Shown one piece after another: positions 26,753 through 36,103 of a DNA stretch of 64,000 nucleotides. Both the position numbers and the translations under genes were made by a program. Origin of the DNA: Clostridia bacterium. Its GTDB lineage: Bacteria > Bacillota > Clostridia > Christensenellales > UBA1242. Below the pieces are notes generated by a model. The model saw nothing but the letters and a program-made list of their open reading frames with translations, had not been told where the DNA came from and did no database searches. The DNA is taken from assembly GCA_023228225.1 (NCBI GenBank), contig JALOBO010000003.1, forward strand, positions 44,056 to 108,055, given 5' to 3'. Within the stretch, counting starts at the first letter, position 1. Every line of letters begins with the position of its first letter.

Positions 26753-26778
26753 AAAGACCGTATCAAAATACGGTCTTT
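26753..26778 (-). terminator. Rho-independent terminator after the S1-like gene
   Basis: Perfect 10-bp stem AAAGACCGTA/TACGGTCTTT (26753-26762 with 26769-26778) with a 6-nt loop; T-rich run on the minus-strand 3' side. It lies 21 nt past the stop at 26800. Confidence 0.9.
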
Positions 26779-26799
26779 CAATGTATTGCAAAATTTGAA

Positions 26800-27927
26800 T
26801 TATTTTGATTCTGTTTCCTCTGTGAAGAAGATTTTGTCTTCTTTAATTTCAGTTATCTTAACAACAATGATTTCGCCCATTTCGTAAGTTCGTTTAACAT
26901 TGTTTTTACCGATAAGACCGGATTCGCCAGATTTTAATCTAACGAATACGCCGTAATCTTTGATACCTGTTACTTTTCCTTTGTGAATTTCATCAACTTT
27001 AATTGAATCTTCCTCTGAACCTGGTTCAAAATTAGTAAGAACTAAACGATTGTCTTTGTCGATTTCTCTAACCCATGTCACTAGTTCAGAACCACTTTTT
27101 ATTTGTCTGTTATCAAATTTTTCGCGAACATCAGATGTCATTTTTGATGTATGTAATAAACCAGTGAATTGCCCATAGAATTCAACAAATACGCCATGTT
27201 TACTGCAACCTGTTACAATTCCTGTGTGCTGTACTGTCCAGTCATGTTTATCAAGTAACGATGGTAATACATGTTCAAGATATTTTTTATGACTTACAAT
27301 AAATGTATTAATGTCACTTAAATAATCTTCAATCATTACTTTTACGTTTTGACCGATATATTCATCGAAATTTACAATTTTGTTTGCTGCCGCTAGACCG
27401 CCTGGAAGGAATGCCTGGACACCGCATACATCAACAATAAATCCACCTTGATTTTTGCCTATTACTTTTGCTTCGAATGCACTTGTAGGTTTTTTCAATT
27501 GTTCTCTAAAATCATCTTTTACTTTTTCTGCATATCCTGCAAGTAAAGAAGCACGAAGATTTGGTGTTGATTGTAAAACTAAGATTTGGTGTTTGCTGTC
27601 GATGAACGATTGCTTTCCTTCTTTTGAAGTTATCCACGCCATGAAACTTTTATGGTCACAATCGTGAAGTTCTAAGAATCGCTTTTCTTTCTTTATATCA
27701 ATTGGGATATTGATAGAGTTGTTTACTTCGAAAAAGATTTCGTTTTTTTGTGTTCCCGCAATTCCTGTGATTTTAACAAGTTCGCCTGCACTAAGATCTT
27801 TTTTGATGAATGATGACTCGCTACGACAGCAGTATAATTTATAAAGGTCTGTTGCATAATCTTCTTGGCAGAAAATTCTGTCGTCATTGTTGATTTTTTT
27901 AACTGATAAGTTTTCGGTTAAACGCAT
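26800..27927 (-). CDS. Ribosomal-protein-S1-like RNA-binding protein
   Basis: A 375-aa protein with at least three S1 (OB-fold) domains. Domain at about 148-222 contains GGFIVDVCGVQAFLPGGLAA, close to the GGFxVxxxGxxAFLPGS signature of ribosomal S1. Domain at about 232-303 has HTGIVTGCSKHGVFVEF. Domain at about 309-372 has HKGKVTGIKDYGVFVRL. The first roughly 90 residues may be a diverged fourth OB fold. S1 delivers mRNA to the 30S subunit, and in hosts that largely ignore Shine-Dalgarno pairing it is likely important for start selection. A phage copy could bias ribosomes to phage mRNA or act on RNA decay; that is inference. Monocistronic: own promoter and strong terminator. Confidence 0.85.
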   Translation of the reverse strand: MRLTENLSVKKINNDDRIFCQEDYATDLYKLYCCRSESSFIKKDLSAGELVKITGIAGTQKNEIFFEVNNSINIPIDIKKEKRFLELHDCDHKSFMAWITSKEGKQSFIDSKHQILVLQSTPNLRASLLAGYAEKVKDDFREQLKKPTSAFEAKVIGKNQGGFIVDVCGVQAFLPGGLAAANKIVNFDEYIGQNVKVMIEDYLSDINTFIVSHKKYLEHVLPSLLDKHDWTVQHTGIVTGCSKHGVFVEFYGQFTGLLHTSKMTSDVREKFDNRQIKSGSELVTWVREIDKDNRLVLTNFEPGSEEDSIKVDEIHKGKVTGIKDYGVFVRLKSGESGLIGKNNVKRTYEMGEIIVVKITEIKEDKIFFTEETESK

Positions 27928-27975
27928 TTTTTTAGGTTTGTGTGTTAGTACTAAATTAATCTATAATCTATATTA

Positions 27976-27990
27976 TATTTTTATATATTC
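27976..27990 (-). promoter_or_regulatory. Late-type promoter before the S1-like gene
   Basis: Minus-strand GAATATATAAAAATA, about 48 nt before the ATG at 27927, so this unit would have a leader of roughly 35-40 nt, longer than for most virion genes. Confidence 0.5.
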
Positions 27991-27993
27991 TTT

Positions 27994-29490
27994 TTATTTC
28001 TTCACTTTTTTGATGCCAACATTTTTGTCACCAATTACATCATTTTTTCCTAATAATGTTTTTTGATTGTTAGTAAGTATTGCATTCCCTTTTGCATCTT
28101 TAACAAAATCTTCACCTAACGTAGGATCTGTTGTTAATACGATTTTATTTGTTGTCTTTACTATTTTTGCAATTTCAACTTTGTATTTCTTATTAAGTGT
28201 TCCATGTGTAAATTCGATAAAATCACCTTTAGCATATAAAGTACTTATATCTGCAATTTCCCCATTATCTAAAACAGGATTTATTACTAATGTTTTTGTT
28301 TTGTAATCATAAGAGACTGATGGCAATGGTGGCGGTGCCGCAAGTGCGCTTGCGTCTGATTGTGTCATGGTTTTTTTACCTGATTCTCCAATTATAGGAT
28401 ACATGAACATTGTTATCATTTGCGGTATGTCTGTTATGAAACAGAAAAACCATTTGATAACACAAACTATCATTTTAACAAATCCCATAAGTAACCCAAG
28501 TACTTCTTTGTACGTTTTACCTGCTGCTGTTTTTGTGTTAGCTAACCATTTACAAAATTTTTTACCATTAAGTGTTAAAATATTTTTAATTAAGTATGCA
28601 ACTGCAGCAGCAATAGTTTCGGCCATTTCGATATCTGCATCTGGCGGCATAAAATCATGCATAAGCGATATGAGTATTGGAGAAATGATGCTACCCAGCA
28701 TATTCATTATAAATTTTCCAGGGTTTGACAATAATTCTGACATTTTAGCAACACCTTTGAATATGTTAGTAACTAATCCTTTAACAAGTGTGATTACTGC
28801 ACATATTAATCCTTGCGCCAATTTGATAGGAAAGAAAATAAAAGACATGATTTTTATTATTGGCGTAAGTTCAATCATTTCTTCTAAATTTGCATTGATT
28901 GGAATTTTCCATAATTGCAAAACATTTTCCACGTATGAACGGCCAACAATTGAACTTACGGCTTCAGTTGCACTAAAATCAATTCCTAAATCTTTTAATT
29001 TTTTAGGAATCATTATTTTACCTTCTTTTAAATATTGTGGAAAGCAACGAATTACATCTATGATGGTTAATCTTCCCATTAACAAATCAAGCAGTATTTC
29101 AATACTCGGAAGAATTACTAATAAGTTATCAATTAAAGGACCTGCAACTTCGCATATCAATGCTTTAAGTAATTTTTCAACACCTGCTAAATCGGCTAAA
29201 CCAGAAACTAAACTTGCTACTTGTTTGAGAAATTCAGCTGGTGCTTTTATACCTTTTTTTAAAGATTTTACTATTACTTGAATTAATGCAATCATCGGTT
29301 TCCATGAAGCAATTAAACTTGCTTCTAAACTGCGTACAATAGATTCTAACAATGCGCCAATTCCAGGTTCGCCTACTGTAATTTTAGGCAAAATAAGACC
29401 TGCTTCAGTCATACAACATTGAATATCATCAATTATTGTTTGCAATGAAGGGTCACTTATTATATGTACATCTAAATTTAATATTGCCAT
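27994..29490 (-). CDS. Large hydrophobic tail-associated protein (498 aa)
   Basis: A 498-aa protein unlike its neighbours. Residues about 40-380 are dominated by hydrophobic helices (for example LLVILPSIEILLDLLMG, IIKIMSFIFFPIKLAQGLICAVITLV, LLGLLMGFVKMIVCVIKWFFCF) separated by short polar turns. A Pro-rich linker with PPPLP and a soluble beta-type C-terminal domain follow (about 390-498). It is the last gene of the baseplate hub/spike series (35920-27994), 2 nt after the spike gene. A tape-measure or hub protein that inserts into the host envelope would fit the hydrophobicity, but it is short for a tape measure and no sequence family is recognised. Confidence 0.6.
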   Translation of the reverse strand: MAILNLDVHIISDPSLQTIIDDIQCCMTEAGLILPKITVGEPGIGALLESIVRSLEASLIASWKPMIALIQVIVKSLKKGIKAPAEFLKQVASLVSGLADLAGVEKLLKALICEVAGPLIDNLLVILPSIEILLDLLMGRLTIIDVIRCFPQYLKEGKIMIPKKLKDLGIDFSATEAVSSIVGRSYVENVLQLWKIPINANLEEMIELTPIIKIMSFIFFPIKLAQGLICAVITLVKGLVTNIFKGVAKMSELLSNPGKFIMNMLGSIISPILISLMHDFMPPDADIEMAETIAAAVAYLIKNILTLNGKKFCKWLANTKTAAGKTYKEVLGLLMGFVKMIVCVIKWFFCFITDIPQMITMFMYPIIGESGKKTMTQSDASALAAPPPLPSVSYDYKTKTLVINPVLDNGEIADISTLYAKGDFIEFTHGTLNKKYKVEIAKIVKTTNKIVLTTDPTLGEDFVKDAKGNAILTNNQKTLLGKNDVIGDKNVGIKKVKK

Positions 29491-29492
29491 TT

Positions 29493-30272
29493 TTAATCTG
29501 CTGCTTTTTGTGTAAATGATAATTCGCTAATATCACAAATAAATCCGTTTGCTTTTGCTGGTCCTGTAGGTGCACCTAAATTTCCTATATGAAAATGATT
29601 ATCGAACATCGGTTTAAATAATGTACCTAATACTAGTGCTTGTTCTGCATTTGCACCTAACCGTATTTTCTTGTGTGCTGTTACTGTTAAATTTTGGCAT
29701 TCAACATTAACATCCTTACCAGTTGTTACATTTATATTGTCGCTTGTTTTGATATTAAGTTCACCGCCATTTGTTAATTCGATTGAATCACCATTTGGAT
29801 TATTTATAAAAATGTTATTATTATTTAGAACATTAATTAATGTTCCTTTTAATTTAAGAACTAAACCTTGATTTTGAGTATAAAGAATTCTCAAATCTTC
29901 ATCTTCATCAAAACATATAACGTGGGCATTTACATAATCATTAGAAATTTCATTTCTAATAGTCTCATTGATATTTTGAACTGCAAAATATTCACCTGCA
30001 TATATGTCACCATTATTAAACTTAACTTTTACAATTGTGCCTTTCTTTGGAACGTCGAATGAACCAAATCCGCCTTTTGCACTTGAAAATCCTGATGAAT
30101 ACGCAGGAAATGCCCATGGCAAAAGATCATCTTCAATATCATTAAACAAGCCGTAGACCCGAATTTTACATCTAAGCATTTTTAATGAATCTTCAACATT
30201 TACAATTTCTCCAAGCCATTCTCTACTCGCAATATCACGAGTAAACATTTTCTTTTTATCGTCTGCATTCAT
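29493..30272 (-). CDS. Baseplate central spike, gp5/VgrG-like, without lysozyme domain
   Basis: A 259-aa protein. The N-terminal OB-fold region (about 14-115) has WLGEIVNVEDSLKMLRCKIRVYG, LPWAFPAY and VPKKGTIVKVKFNNGD, the T4 gp5/VgrG/gpV pattern. Next come repeated short strands typical of the intertwined beta-helix needle (SIELTNGGELNIKTSDNINVTTGKDVNV and on). The C-terminal FDNHFHIGNLGAPTGPA segment recalls metal-binding spike tips. T4 gp5 carries a lysozyme between OB fold and needle; none is present here, so cell-wall digestion must come from another protein. Flanked by a hub-region gene and the hydrophobic protein. Confidence 0.85.
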   Translation of the reverse strand: MNADDKKKMFTRDIASREWLGEIVNVEDSLKMLRCKIRVYGLFNDIEDDLLPWAFPAYSSGFSSAKGGFGSFDVPKKGTIVKVKFNNGDIYAGEYFAVQNINETIRNEISNDYVNAHVICFDEDEDLRILYTQNQGLVLKLKGTLINVLNNNNIFINNPNGDSIELTNGGELNIKTSDNINVTTGKDVNVECQNLTVTAHKKIRLGANAEQALVLGTLFKPMFDNHFHIGNLGAPTGPAKANGFICDISELSFTQKAAD

Positions 30273-30273
30273 A

Positions 30274-31770
30274 TTAATCGAATATATTTCCTAAGTTTGT
30301 GTATACTGGCATGTCTGGCACAATTAATCCAACATTTGCAGGCGTAACTGCTGATGTATTTATAATTGGTTCAATAACCATATCATCATGCGGTACATTT
30401 GTATGTCCATCAGGACCTGGGTTGGCAACTGATTCGTTTGCTCCCAAATCTTGTGATAATCCTGGGTTACTATTAACAATGCTAAATTCAATTTGTTTTG
30501 CAAGTGTTTGTCTTGCAGTTTCCATTCGGCCATTTGCATCTTTTGTTATGTTTTCTCCGTTAAATGATTTTCCAAGAAATATTGATTCGACAAATCTATC
30601 AAGTGCTTCACCTGCAACTGTGCTTGCAACTGATTTCAATCTATCTTTCAAGAAATTCGTGTTACTTGAATTGTGTGTAATGTCTTTTGTAATATCTTCA
30701 GTGCCCATCATAACAGATTTCATGCCATCTGGCCAAATTTCATCAATTGCTTTTTGTTGCAAATCTCGTAAACTTACATCTTGTAAATATATGTTGGATA
30801 AACGATAATCATTAGCTTCACGTATTCTGCCTACATTAAATGAAATTGAATTTGAGATATTTTCACCAGGATCTGCCATACTTATACTTGACATATAAGG
30901 ATGCGCTCTATTTAAAAAATCAAATTCACACATATCTAAAGTAATTACATGCATAGGTAAAAAAGTATTTTGCATTGAAGGCAAAATCATATCTTCCGAT
31001 ATATTTGATGAACCATCAGGATGAATTAAATTACCAACTCTATTTATAATGTCACCACCTTTTTTTATCATATTATTTACGCTATTTACAACTGCTGATT
31101 GTTTTGCCATTTGTTGTAACGCGGTTCCATTTATGTTACTTCCTAATTGTGGTGTATCTGCGGGCGGCGGAACGGAATTTGCTCCTTGTATACTTAATTG
31201 AAAATCTCTAATTTCTGCAATAACAATTTCAACTTTAAACCAACGCATGTTTTCAGGAAGCATCCATCTTGAATAAATTGGATCCCATGCAGCTTTTCTA
31301 TAAAGGTCAATAAGCATTGAAACTCGCATATCAATACTTTCTAATGTTTCAATTGTTATTTTGCCATCAGGTCCAGGTCGCCATGCTTTTGTTGGGTCAA
31401 TTTTTTGTAATGAATCAAGTCCAGATATTGATTGGAAATACCAAGGAGTATCTTCTTGCAAACTTTTAAGTGTTGCAATAAAAGATTTTAAATGCGCTGC
31501 TCTTTGTTGTTCATTTATATTCATCAAATATTGATACGCTGATGATCTATCCTTTGGGTCCATTAATAAAGCATTCGGCAAATTGTCAAAATCATACAAA
31601 TTTTCTTTTTCTAAAAAATCGAATCTTATTCTGAAACCAACAATTGAAGGATCTTGAAAATCATACGGACTATAAGACAACCCATCAATTGATGTTGATG
31701 GTTTTGCATCATACTGTGTGTCTGAATCAAGAAACGCTCTTCTGTATTTGTGTCTATAAACTGTTGACAT
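30274..31770 (-). CDS. Tail/baseplate structural protein (498 aa)
   Basis: A 498-aa protein in the hub cluster. Notable segments are FRIRFDFLEKENLYDFDNLPNALL, SISGLDSLQKIDPTKAWRPGPDGKITIETLESIDMRV (about 112-150; key WR-G-K-I-IETLES) and RWMLPENMRWFKVEIVIAEIR. A late region (about 270-290) has DMCEFDF..RAHPYMSSISMADPGE, and a polar, Pro/Asn-rich C-terminus follows. This phrase set recurs in large myoviruses as a tail-tube/baseplate-junction protein, which would fit its place between the gp27-like hub and the spike, but I cannot name the T4 equivalent. The start is 13 nt after the hub gene's stop. Confidence 0.65.
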   Translation of the reverse strand: MSTVYRHKYRRAFLDSDTQYDAKPSTSIDGLSYSPYDFQDPSIVGFRIRFDFLEKENLYDFDNLPNALLMDPKDRSSAYQYLMNINEQQRAAHLKSFIATLKSLQEDTPWYFQSISGLDSLQKIDPTKAWRPGPDGKITIETLESIDMRVSMLIDLYRKAAWDPIYSRWMLPENMRWFKVEIVIAEIRDFQLSIQGANSVPPPADTPQLGSNINGTALQQMAKQSAVVNSVNNMIKKGGDIINRVGNLIHPDGSSNISEDMILPSMQNTFLPMHVITLDMCEFDFLNRAHPYMSSISMADPGENISNSISFNVGRIREANDYRLSNIYLQDVSLRDLQQKAIDEIWPDGMKSVMMGTEDITKDITHNSSNTNFLKDRLKSVASTVAGEALDRFVESIFLGKSFNGENITKDANGRMETARQTLAKQIEFSIVNSNPGLSQDLGANESVANPGPDGHTNVPHDDMVIEPIINTSAVTPANVGLIVPDMPVYTNLGNIFD

Positions 31771-31783
31771 TATTTTTATTTTT

Positions 31784-33238
31784 TTATACGCCTGTTAACG
31801 ATGGCCATTCTCTTCTTGTAAGAATAAATGTTTGTGTTATATTGCTATTTGTATTTTCAATAGATCTTGGCGTTAATTTGTAATTTATCGTATATCCTTT
31901 TATTGCATACATGCCAGTGTATAACTTATCAATTACAACTCTGCCTTCTCTGTTTTCTAACGACGGATCTTTTATCAAATCATCATCAACTTTATTTGCT
32001 CTTTGCTCATCAGATAGTATTGCCATAATAACTGGCATTTTTTCAAATCTAACAAAGTTCAAATTCATTTTCGGAGTAGTGACACTAAGATTCATTTTAT
32101 CAATTTCAGCAAGATTCATCATGTTATGAGCCTTTGCTAAGTAATAATGTTCATGCACATTGTGGTCAGGTGCAGAATATTGAATTCCTAAGTAATTAAA
32201 TCGTTGTTGCGATTTGTAAAATTCCTCTTTTGGCCTGCCTTTTAATAATACTTTTGTTTTCTCATTACCTTCTGTAACTAATGGGGTAATCGGAAATTCC
32301 CAATTCTTTAAACTATTATGTTCAAAAAAATTTAAGTTATATGTATATCCATAATTTTTTGCAATTTCAGAACTTTTATTTAATGGCTTAAACGTTTGAA
32401 TATAAAATGATGTTGTGATAAAACTCGGATGATTCGACAAAAGTTTTTGTAATCCTTCTGTTGTATGCGGCAATGTATCATTGTAACTAGAGAATACATT
32501 ATCAGACATACCAAGTAGCGCACCAGTTTCATCACCAAATTGTGTATTCACATTTATAAAATTCAAGTGATAATAAACATCAATGAATGCAGTGAAAAAA
32601 CATTTTTCATCTTGCCATGCGCAATCAACAATTTTTTTGATATATTCTTCCTTTGTTTCGTTAGGGCAAATCCATGTCATACTATCATTTGTAGATGAAA
32701 TGTTAGATGCAAATCCTAATTTTAATTCTGTTGCAATTTCTTTTAAAACTTCAAATGATGTTCCTTTTTTTGCAAACGATTTTTCATCGTATAAACCTGG
32801 AATATGTAATTTACCTTGTAAAAATAATTTACCACCTGCACCATCTGGTGTGTCAGATTTAGTCATTTCTATACTAGTAATCAAATAATCATTTCTAATT
32901 GGCTTGAATATATCGTCACGTCCTCGTATGAACACACTTAACAAATCGCCGTCTGTTGGAAATGCAGTTGATAAAAACGCGCCAGATGCACCTAAGTCAA
33001 TACGCATACTTACAGTAGGAATAAATTGTGTAGTATCAATTTCAAAAGATACAATTTCTTTTACTCCAAATTCGTGTTCTTTAATAACAACATACGGGCA
33101 ATCAACTGTAACTGCTTCTAATGATCTATTTGCTTTTGGAACATCGCCATTTGAGCCATATTGTGTGTCTATAACTTTTAATTCATCTAAAGTCAATGTA
33201 GGTTCACTTAATGAACGAATTATTGATTTGCTATCCAT
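31784..33238 (-). CDS. Baseplate hub protein, gp27/gpD-like
   Basis: A 484-aa protein with the outline of tail hub proteins. An N-terminal beta domain carries SFEIDTTQFIPTVSMRIDLGASGAFLSTAFPTDGDLLSVFIRG (about 65-110). A middle domain has the helix-loop KEEYIKKIVDCAWQDEKCFFTAFIDVYYHLNFINVN (about 198-235; WQDE, FFTAFIDVY), typical of gp27/late-control-D proteins that form the trimeric torus under the tail tube. Late segments include MYAIKGYTINYKL and TFILTRREWPSL at the C-terminus. The gene overlaps the LysM-like gene by one base (TAATG) and precedes the junction protein and spike, the order expected for hub assembly. Confidence 0.75.
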   Translation of the reverse strand: MDSKSIIRSLSEPTLTLDELKVIDTQYGSNGDVPKANRSLEAVTVDCPYVVIKEHEFGVKEIVSFEIDTTQFIPTVSMRIDLGASGAFLSTAFPTDGDLLSVFIRGRDDIFKPIRNDYLITSIEMTKSDTPDGAGGKLFLQGKLHIPGLYDEKSFAKKGTSFEVLKEIATELKLGFASNISSTNDSMTWICPNETKEEYIKKIVDCAWQDEKCFFTAFIDVYYHLNFINVNTQFGDETGALLGMSDNVFSSYNDTLPHTTEGLQKLLSNHPSFITTSFYIQTFKPLNKSSEIAKNYGYTYNLNFFEHNSLKNWEFPITPLVTEGNEKTKVLLKGRPKEEFYKSQQRFNYLGIQYSAPDHNVHEHYYLAKAHNMMNLAEIDKMNLSVTTPKMNLNFVRFEKMPVIMAILSDEQRANKVDDDLIKDPSLENREGRVVIDKLYTGMYAIKGYTINYKLTPRSIENTNSNITQTFILTRREWPSLTGV

Positions 33239-33804
33239 TAGCTTCTTAATTTATTTAATAAATTTTGATTTGACGTTAACGTTTCGGTTTGTGTTATTTT
33301 ACGCGTAACATTTGGTCCAAAATATATAACGCCATCTTTAATTATCATTTCTTTGTCACCTTCTTTTGAATAGTTTGGTGGCAAAGCAGTTTTTTCTCTT
33401 TGTTTGTAATCATTAAGCGCAGTATTCATTGCAGATGTGTCAGGTGCTTTCGTAGCATCAATGTATTGTTTTCTTATTGCTTTACGAACATCTTCAATTA
33501 TTCCTGCCGATTTGAATACTTCTTTTGCAGTTGTCATTTCTGGCACCAGAAAAGATTCGCCAGCATTTATCGCAAACGGATTAGAAACTTCATTCGATTT
33601 CAATAAATCTTCAGCTCTATAGATGTTTCCGAATGCAACGGTCGCAAGTAAATCAGGACGCATTGCTTGCATTTCTGTTGTCATAATCATATCAACAAAC
33701 TCAAATTCTAGACGATTCATTGATGATGCTGTCATATCAATTATTTCATTGCCTTTTCCGTCAATGACATGAGGTTTAGCATCTAATACTTTTGGAAATT
33801 TCAT
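33238..33804 (-). CDS. LysM-like baseplate protein (gp53-like)
   Basis: A 188-aa protein with a LysM-type pattern at about residues 48-90: RPDLLATVAFGNIYRAEDLLKSNEVSNPFAI then GESFLVPE, matching D-x-x-x-x-V-[AY]-x-x...L-x-x-N-x-x-x-P-x-x-x-x-x-G-x-x-x-x-[IV]-P. T4 gp53 and P2 gpX use such a domain to tie wedges to the hub. The C-terminal part is helical and polar. It starts 7 nt after the 702-aa gene and overlaps the hub gene's start by one base. Assigned as a baseplate wedge/hub linker by family pattern and context. Confidence 0.75.
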   Translation of the reverse strand: MKFPKVLDAKPHVIDGKGNEIIDMTASSMNRLEFEFVDMIMTTEMQAMRPDLLATVAFGNIYRAEDLLKSNEVSNPFAINAGESFLVPEMTTAKEVFKSAGIIEDVRKAIRKQYIDATKAPDTSAMNTALNDYKQREKTALPPNYSKEGDKEMIIKDGVIYFGPNVTRKITQTETLTSNQNLLNKLRS

Positions 33805-33811
33805 ATTACTT

Positions 33812-35920
33812 TTATTTATTTACTTGTACAGGTCCACTTCCTTTGTTTGCTGCATCATTTACTGTTTTGTTGAAATATCCTAATTCTCGTTTGATTGATA
33901 ATGCAACAGAATCAATATTTCCTTGGTTATATGTTTTGCCACCATTTTTTATATACCAATCATAATCCTTATCTTTAAAGCTTGGTGCTTTATGTTCAAC
34001 AGGTTTACCACCAGCAGTTGCGCCTGCAACATAATCAACGTATGGATTTCTTCCTTTACCTGTTTTTGAATCGACTGCTGTTTCATGTGCTGCAGCAGTA
34101 TCGCCAACACCTGTAGGCAATGTATATATTCGTCCTCGTCCTCTATTAAACATGGATTCAACACCTGCTCTATCTAATGACATTCCGTGATCCAATGTAA
34201 CAGTAACTGTCATTTCAGTTGGGAAATCATCAGGTCCAAGTTCTTCACCAAATGAAAACGAGCATCCTGTACAAATTAAATTTCCTATCATCATCGTAGG
34301 ATTTAACGGATTTCCTATAACTAAATGCCATTCACCAACAGGCTCACCTGTTAATAACGAACGATATCCGTGAAATAACGGTACAGATCCACCTTTTCTA
34401 ACCAATTCGACCATACCTGTTTTTGCAAGATTTTTTAATGCGCCGATAGGGTCACTCATTGCGCTATCAAAAAGTTTTGATAAATTTGTAACTGATGTAC
34501 TTATTGATTCTGTAATTGCGCCATAAAATGCAACAGGATCTCCTTTGTACCAAGCAGCCATACCTTTTTTCCATGGGAATCCTTGCATTTGACCTCTGAA
34601 TCTTCGTGCACCTCCCCAGAACGAACCTGTGCCATACGATAACAATAAAAAGTTTGCAATTATGTCAAGCATAGCAGCTTTAGTATTTATTCCGCCTATT
34701 GAGTTTGCGCTATAATGGAACTTTAAAGATATTGATTGACTGAAATCTAAACCTGGCTTTCTTCTTTTAACACTGTCAATTCTATTAACAGGTCCTTGTA
34801 TTCTGTTTGCATACGGACCTTCAGCATATGGGTCAGGTGGAGTTTGTCCATCATGTAAACGGCCCGCTCTTGTTGATTCACCTGAAAGCACAGATAATGT
34901 TTTTCCCATACCTGCCAAAAACCCACCAGGTAAATTACTAGCATCACCTCTTTGTTCTGTTAAGTCATCAACTTGCGCTTGTAAATCGTCCCATGGTAAT
35001 TTTACAGTAAATGACATTAATGAATCCATAGTATTGCCAGTTTCATTGCCTAACCATGTTACTGCTTGAGCAATTGGCAAAAACTTGCTGTTTAATTTTT
35101 CAGGCTTTGGATTTGTTTTGCCTGATTTGTCAGGTTCTGGTCCAAAATCAGGAAATTCTAATGAACCGTACGTTGGCACAGCGTATCGTCGTAATGTGAT
35201 AAGTCGATTGTTTGGCACTTTTCTCCAATATTTGCAAAAAGCAAAATCTGAATAATAGTAAGGTGTTCTTCCTGCCGGGTCGATTTGGCCGTATGCAATA
35301 AGAGCAGATGTTGTAGGTTCTTTTGATGCATTCTTCATATTAAGATGCGGCCCATCGTTTACAACAATATTATCGGTTTCGTACCATCTTCTTTCGCCTT
35401 CAACATCAAAGTATAATTTTTTATCATCCTTTGTTGCGCCAGGACCAGACAATGTCAAATAAGCATACCAGTTATTTATAGCAGGTACACCAGTTGTAGT
35501 ATCATCATTAGGGTCCATTTTTTCTTTTGCACTTTTATCATACCCACCTTCATTTGTTGTTTGAATTTCTTCTGGGTTAAGTGCATATACTGAATCTGCA
35601 TAAGGATTACCTTTTCTTGGTTTTGCAAGTCTAGGGTCGAATGCAATTCGTGAATCGTTTTTTGGCGGTTTTGCAAGATCATCATTTTGTTGAACAACAT
35701 CAGCAGGTTTTTGTGGAACTGGACGAGATGGAAAACCGACATATCCTTTAGCACCGCCTTCAATCAATTTCCATGTCATGTTTTTTGATTGCGTTGTATG
35801 TTCCTCAGTTGTAACAGGCTGTCCATCTACAGTATCACTACCGTCAATAATTTGCACGATTTTGATATTGAAAGAATCGCCTTTCTCACCTTCGTAATAA
35901 TGTGTGTATGAATTTGCCAT
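33812..35920 (-). CDS. Tail/baseplate structural protein (702 aa)
   Basis: A 702-aa protein leading the hub cluster. The N-terminal 150 residues are polar and Pro/Asp-rich. The segment YYYSDFAFCKYWRKVPNNRLITLRRYAVPTYGSLEFPDFGPE (about 220-260) is characteristic of a structural protein found in several large myoviruses. About residues 530-600 show an Ig-like strand set ending GEELGPDDFPTEMTVTVTLDHGMSLDRAGVESMFNRG. The latter resembles the end of tail-tube-related domains, so a tube-initiator role is possible. No enzyme motif. It has a late-type promoter (AAATATATAAAATAAA) 13 nt upstream and is followed by the LysM-like gene. Confidence 0.65.
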   Translation of the reverse strand: MANSYTHYYEGEKGDSFNIKIVQIIDGSDTVDGQPVTTEEHTTQSKNMTWKLIEGGAKGYVGFPSRPVPQKPADVVQQNDDLAKPPKNDSRIAFDPRLAKPRKGNPYADSVYALNPEEIQTTNEGGYDKSAKEKMDPNDDTTTGVPAINNWYAYLTLSGPGATKDDKKLYFDVEGERRWYETDNIVVNDGPHLNMKNASKEPTTSALIAYGQIDPAGRTPYYYSDFAFCKYWRKVPNNRLITLRRYAVPTYGSLEFPDFGPEPDKSGKTNPKPEKLNSKFLPIAQAVTWLGNETGNTMDSLMSFTVKLPWDDLQAQVDDLTEQRGDASNLPGGFLAGMGKTLSVLSGESTRAGRLHDGQTPPDPYAEGPYANRIQGPVNRIDSVKRRKPGLDFSQSISLKFHYSANSIGGINTKAAMLDIIANFLLLSYGTGSFWGGARRFRGQMQGFPWKKGMAAWYKGDPVAFYGAITESISTSVTNLSKLFDSAMSDPIGALKNLAKTGMVELVRKGGSVPLFHGYRSLLTGEPVGEWHLVIGNPLNPTMMIGNLICTGCSFSFGEELGPDDFPTEMTVTVTLDHGMSLDRAGVESMFNRGRGRIYTLPTGVGDTAAAHETAVDSKTGKGRNPYVDYVAGATAGGKPVEHKAPSFKDKDYDWYIKNGGKTYNQGNIDSVALSIKRELGYFNKTVNDAANKGSGPVQVNK

Positions 35921-35933
35921 TAATGATATCTTA

Positions 35934-35949
35934 TTTATTTTATATATTT
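35934..35949 (-). promoter_or_regulatory. Late-type promoter variant (AAATATATAAAATAAA)
   Basis: Minus-strand AAATATATAAAATAAA; differs from consensus only at the first base. It ends 13 nt before the ATG at 35920. Confidence 0.5.
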
Positions 35950-36034
35950 ATAAGAATTCATCAGCTGATTTGTAGGAAAAAACTTATCATAAAAAGATCT
36001 TTCATTTTTGATATAGTTGTATATTCAAATGAAA

Positions 36035-36069
36035 AAAAAGTCAATCTAATGGCTATAGATTGACTTTTT
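36035..36069 (-). terminator. Rho-independent terminator
   Basis: A 14-bp perfect stem (36035-36048 with 36056-36069; core AGTCAATCTA/TAGATTGACT) with a 7-nt loop and eight T residues on the minus-strand 3' side. Ends the 40847-36104 unit. Confidence 0.9.
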
Positions 36070-36103
36070 ATGAATAGATAAGTTTGGGTGAGTATCTTTG
36101 TAA

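Noticed and set aside
28367..29281. 304-aa plus-strand open frame
   Set aside because: It is antisense to the hydrophobic 498-aa gene; its hydrophobic look mirrors the opposite strand and it has no promoter motif or domain.
30299..30808. 169-aa plus-strand open frame
   Set aside because: Antisense to the 498-aa tail gene; no context or motif support.
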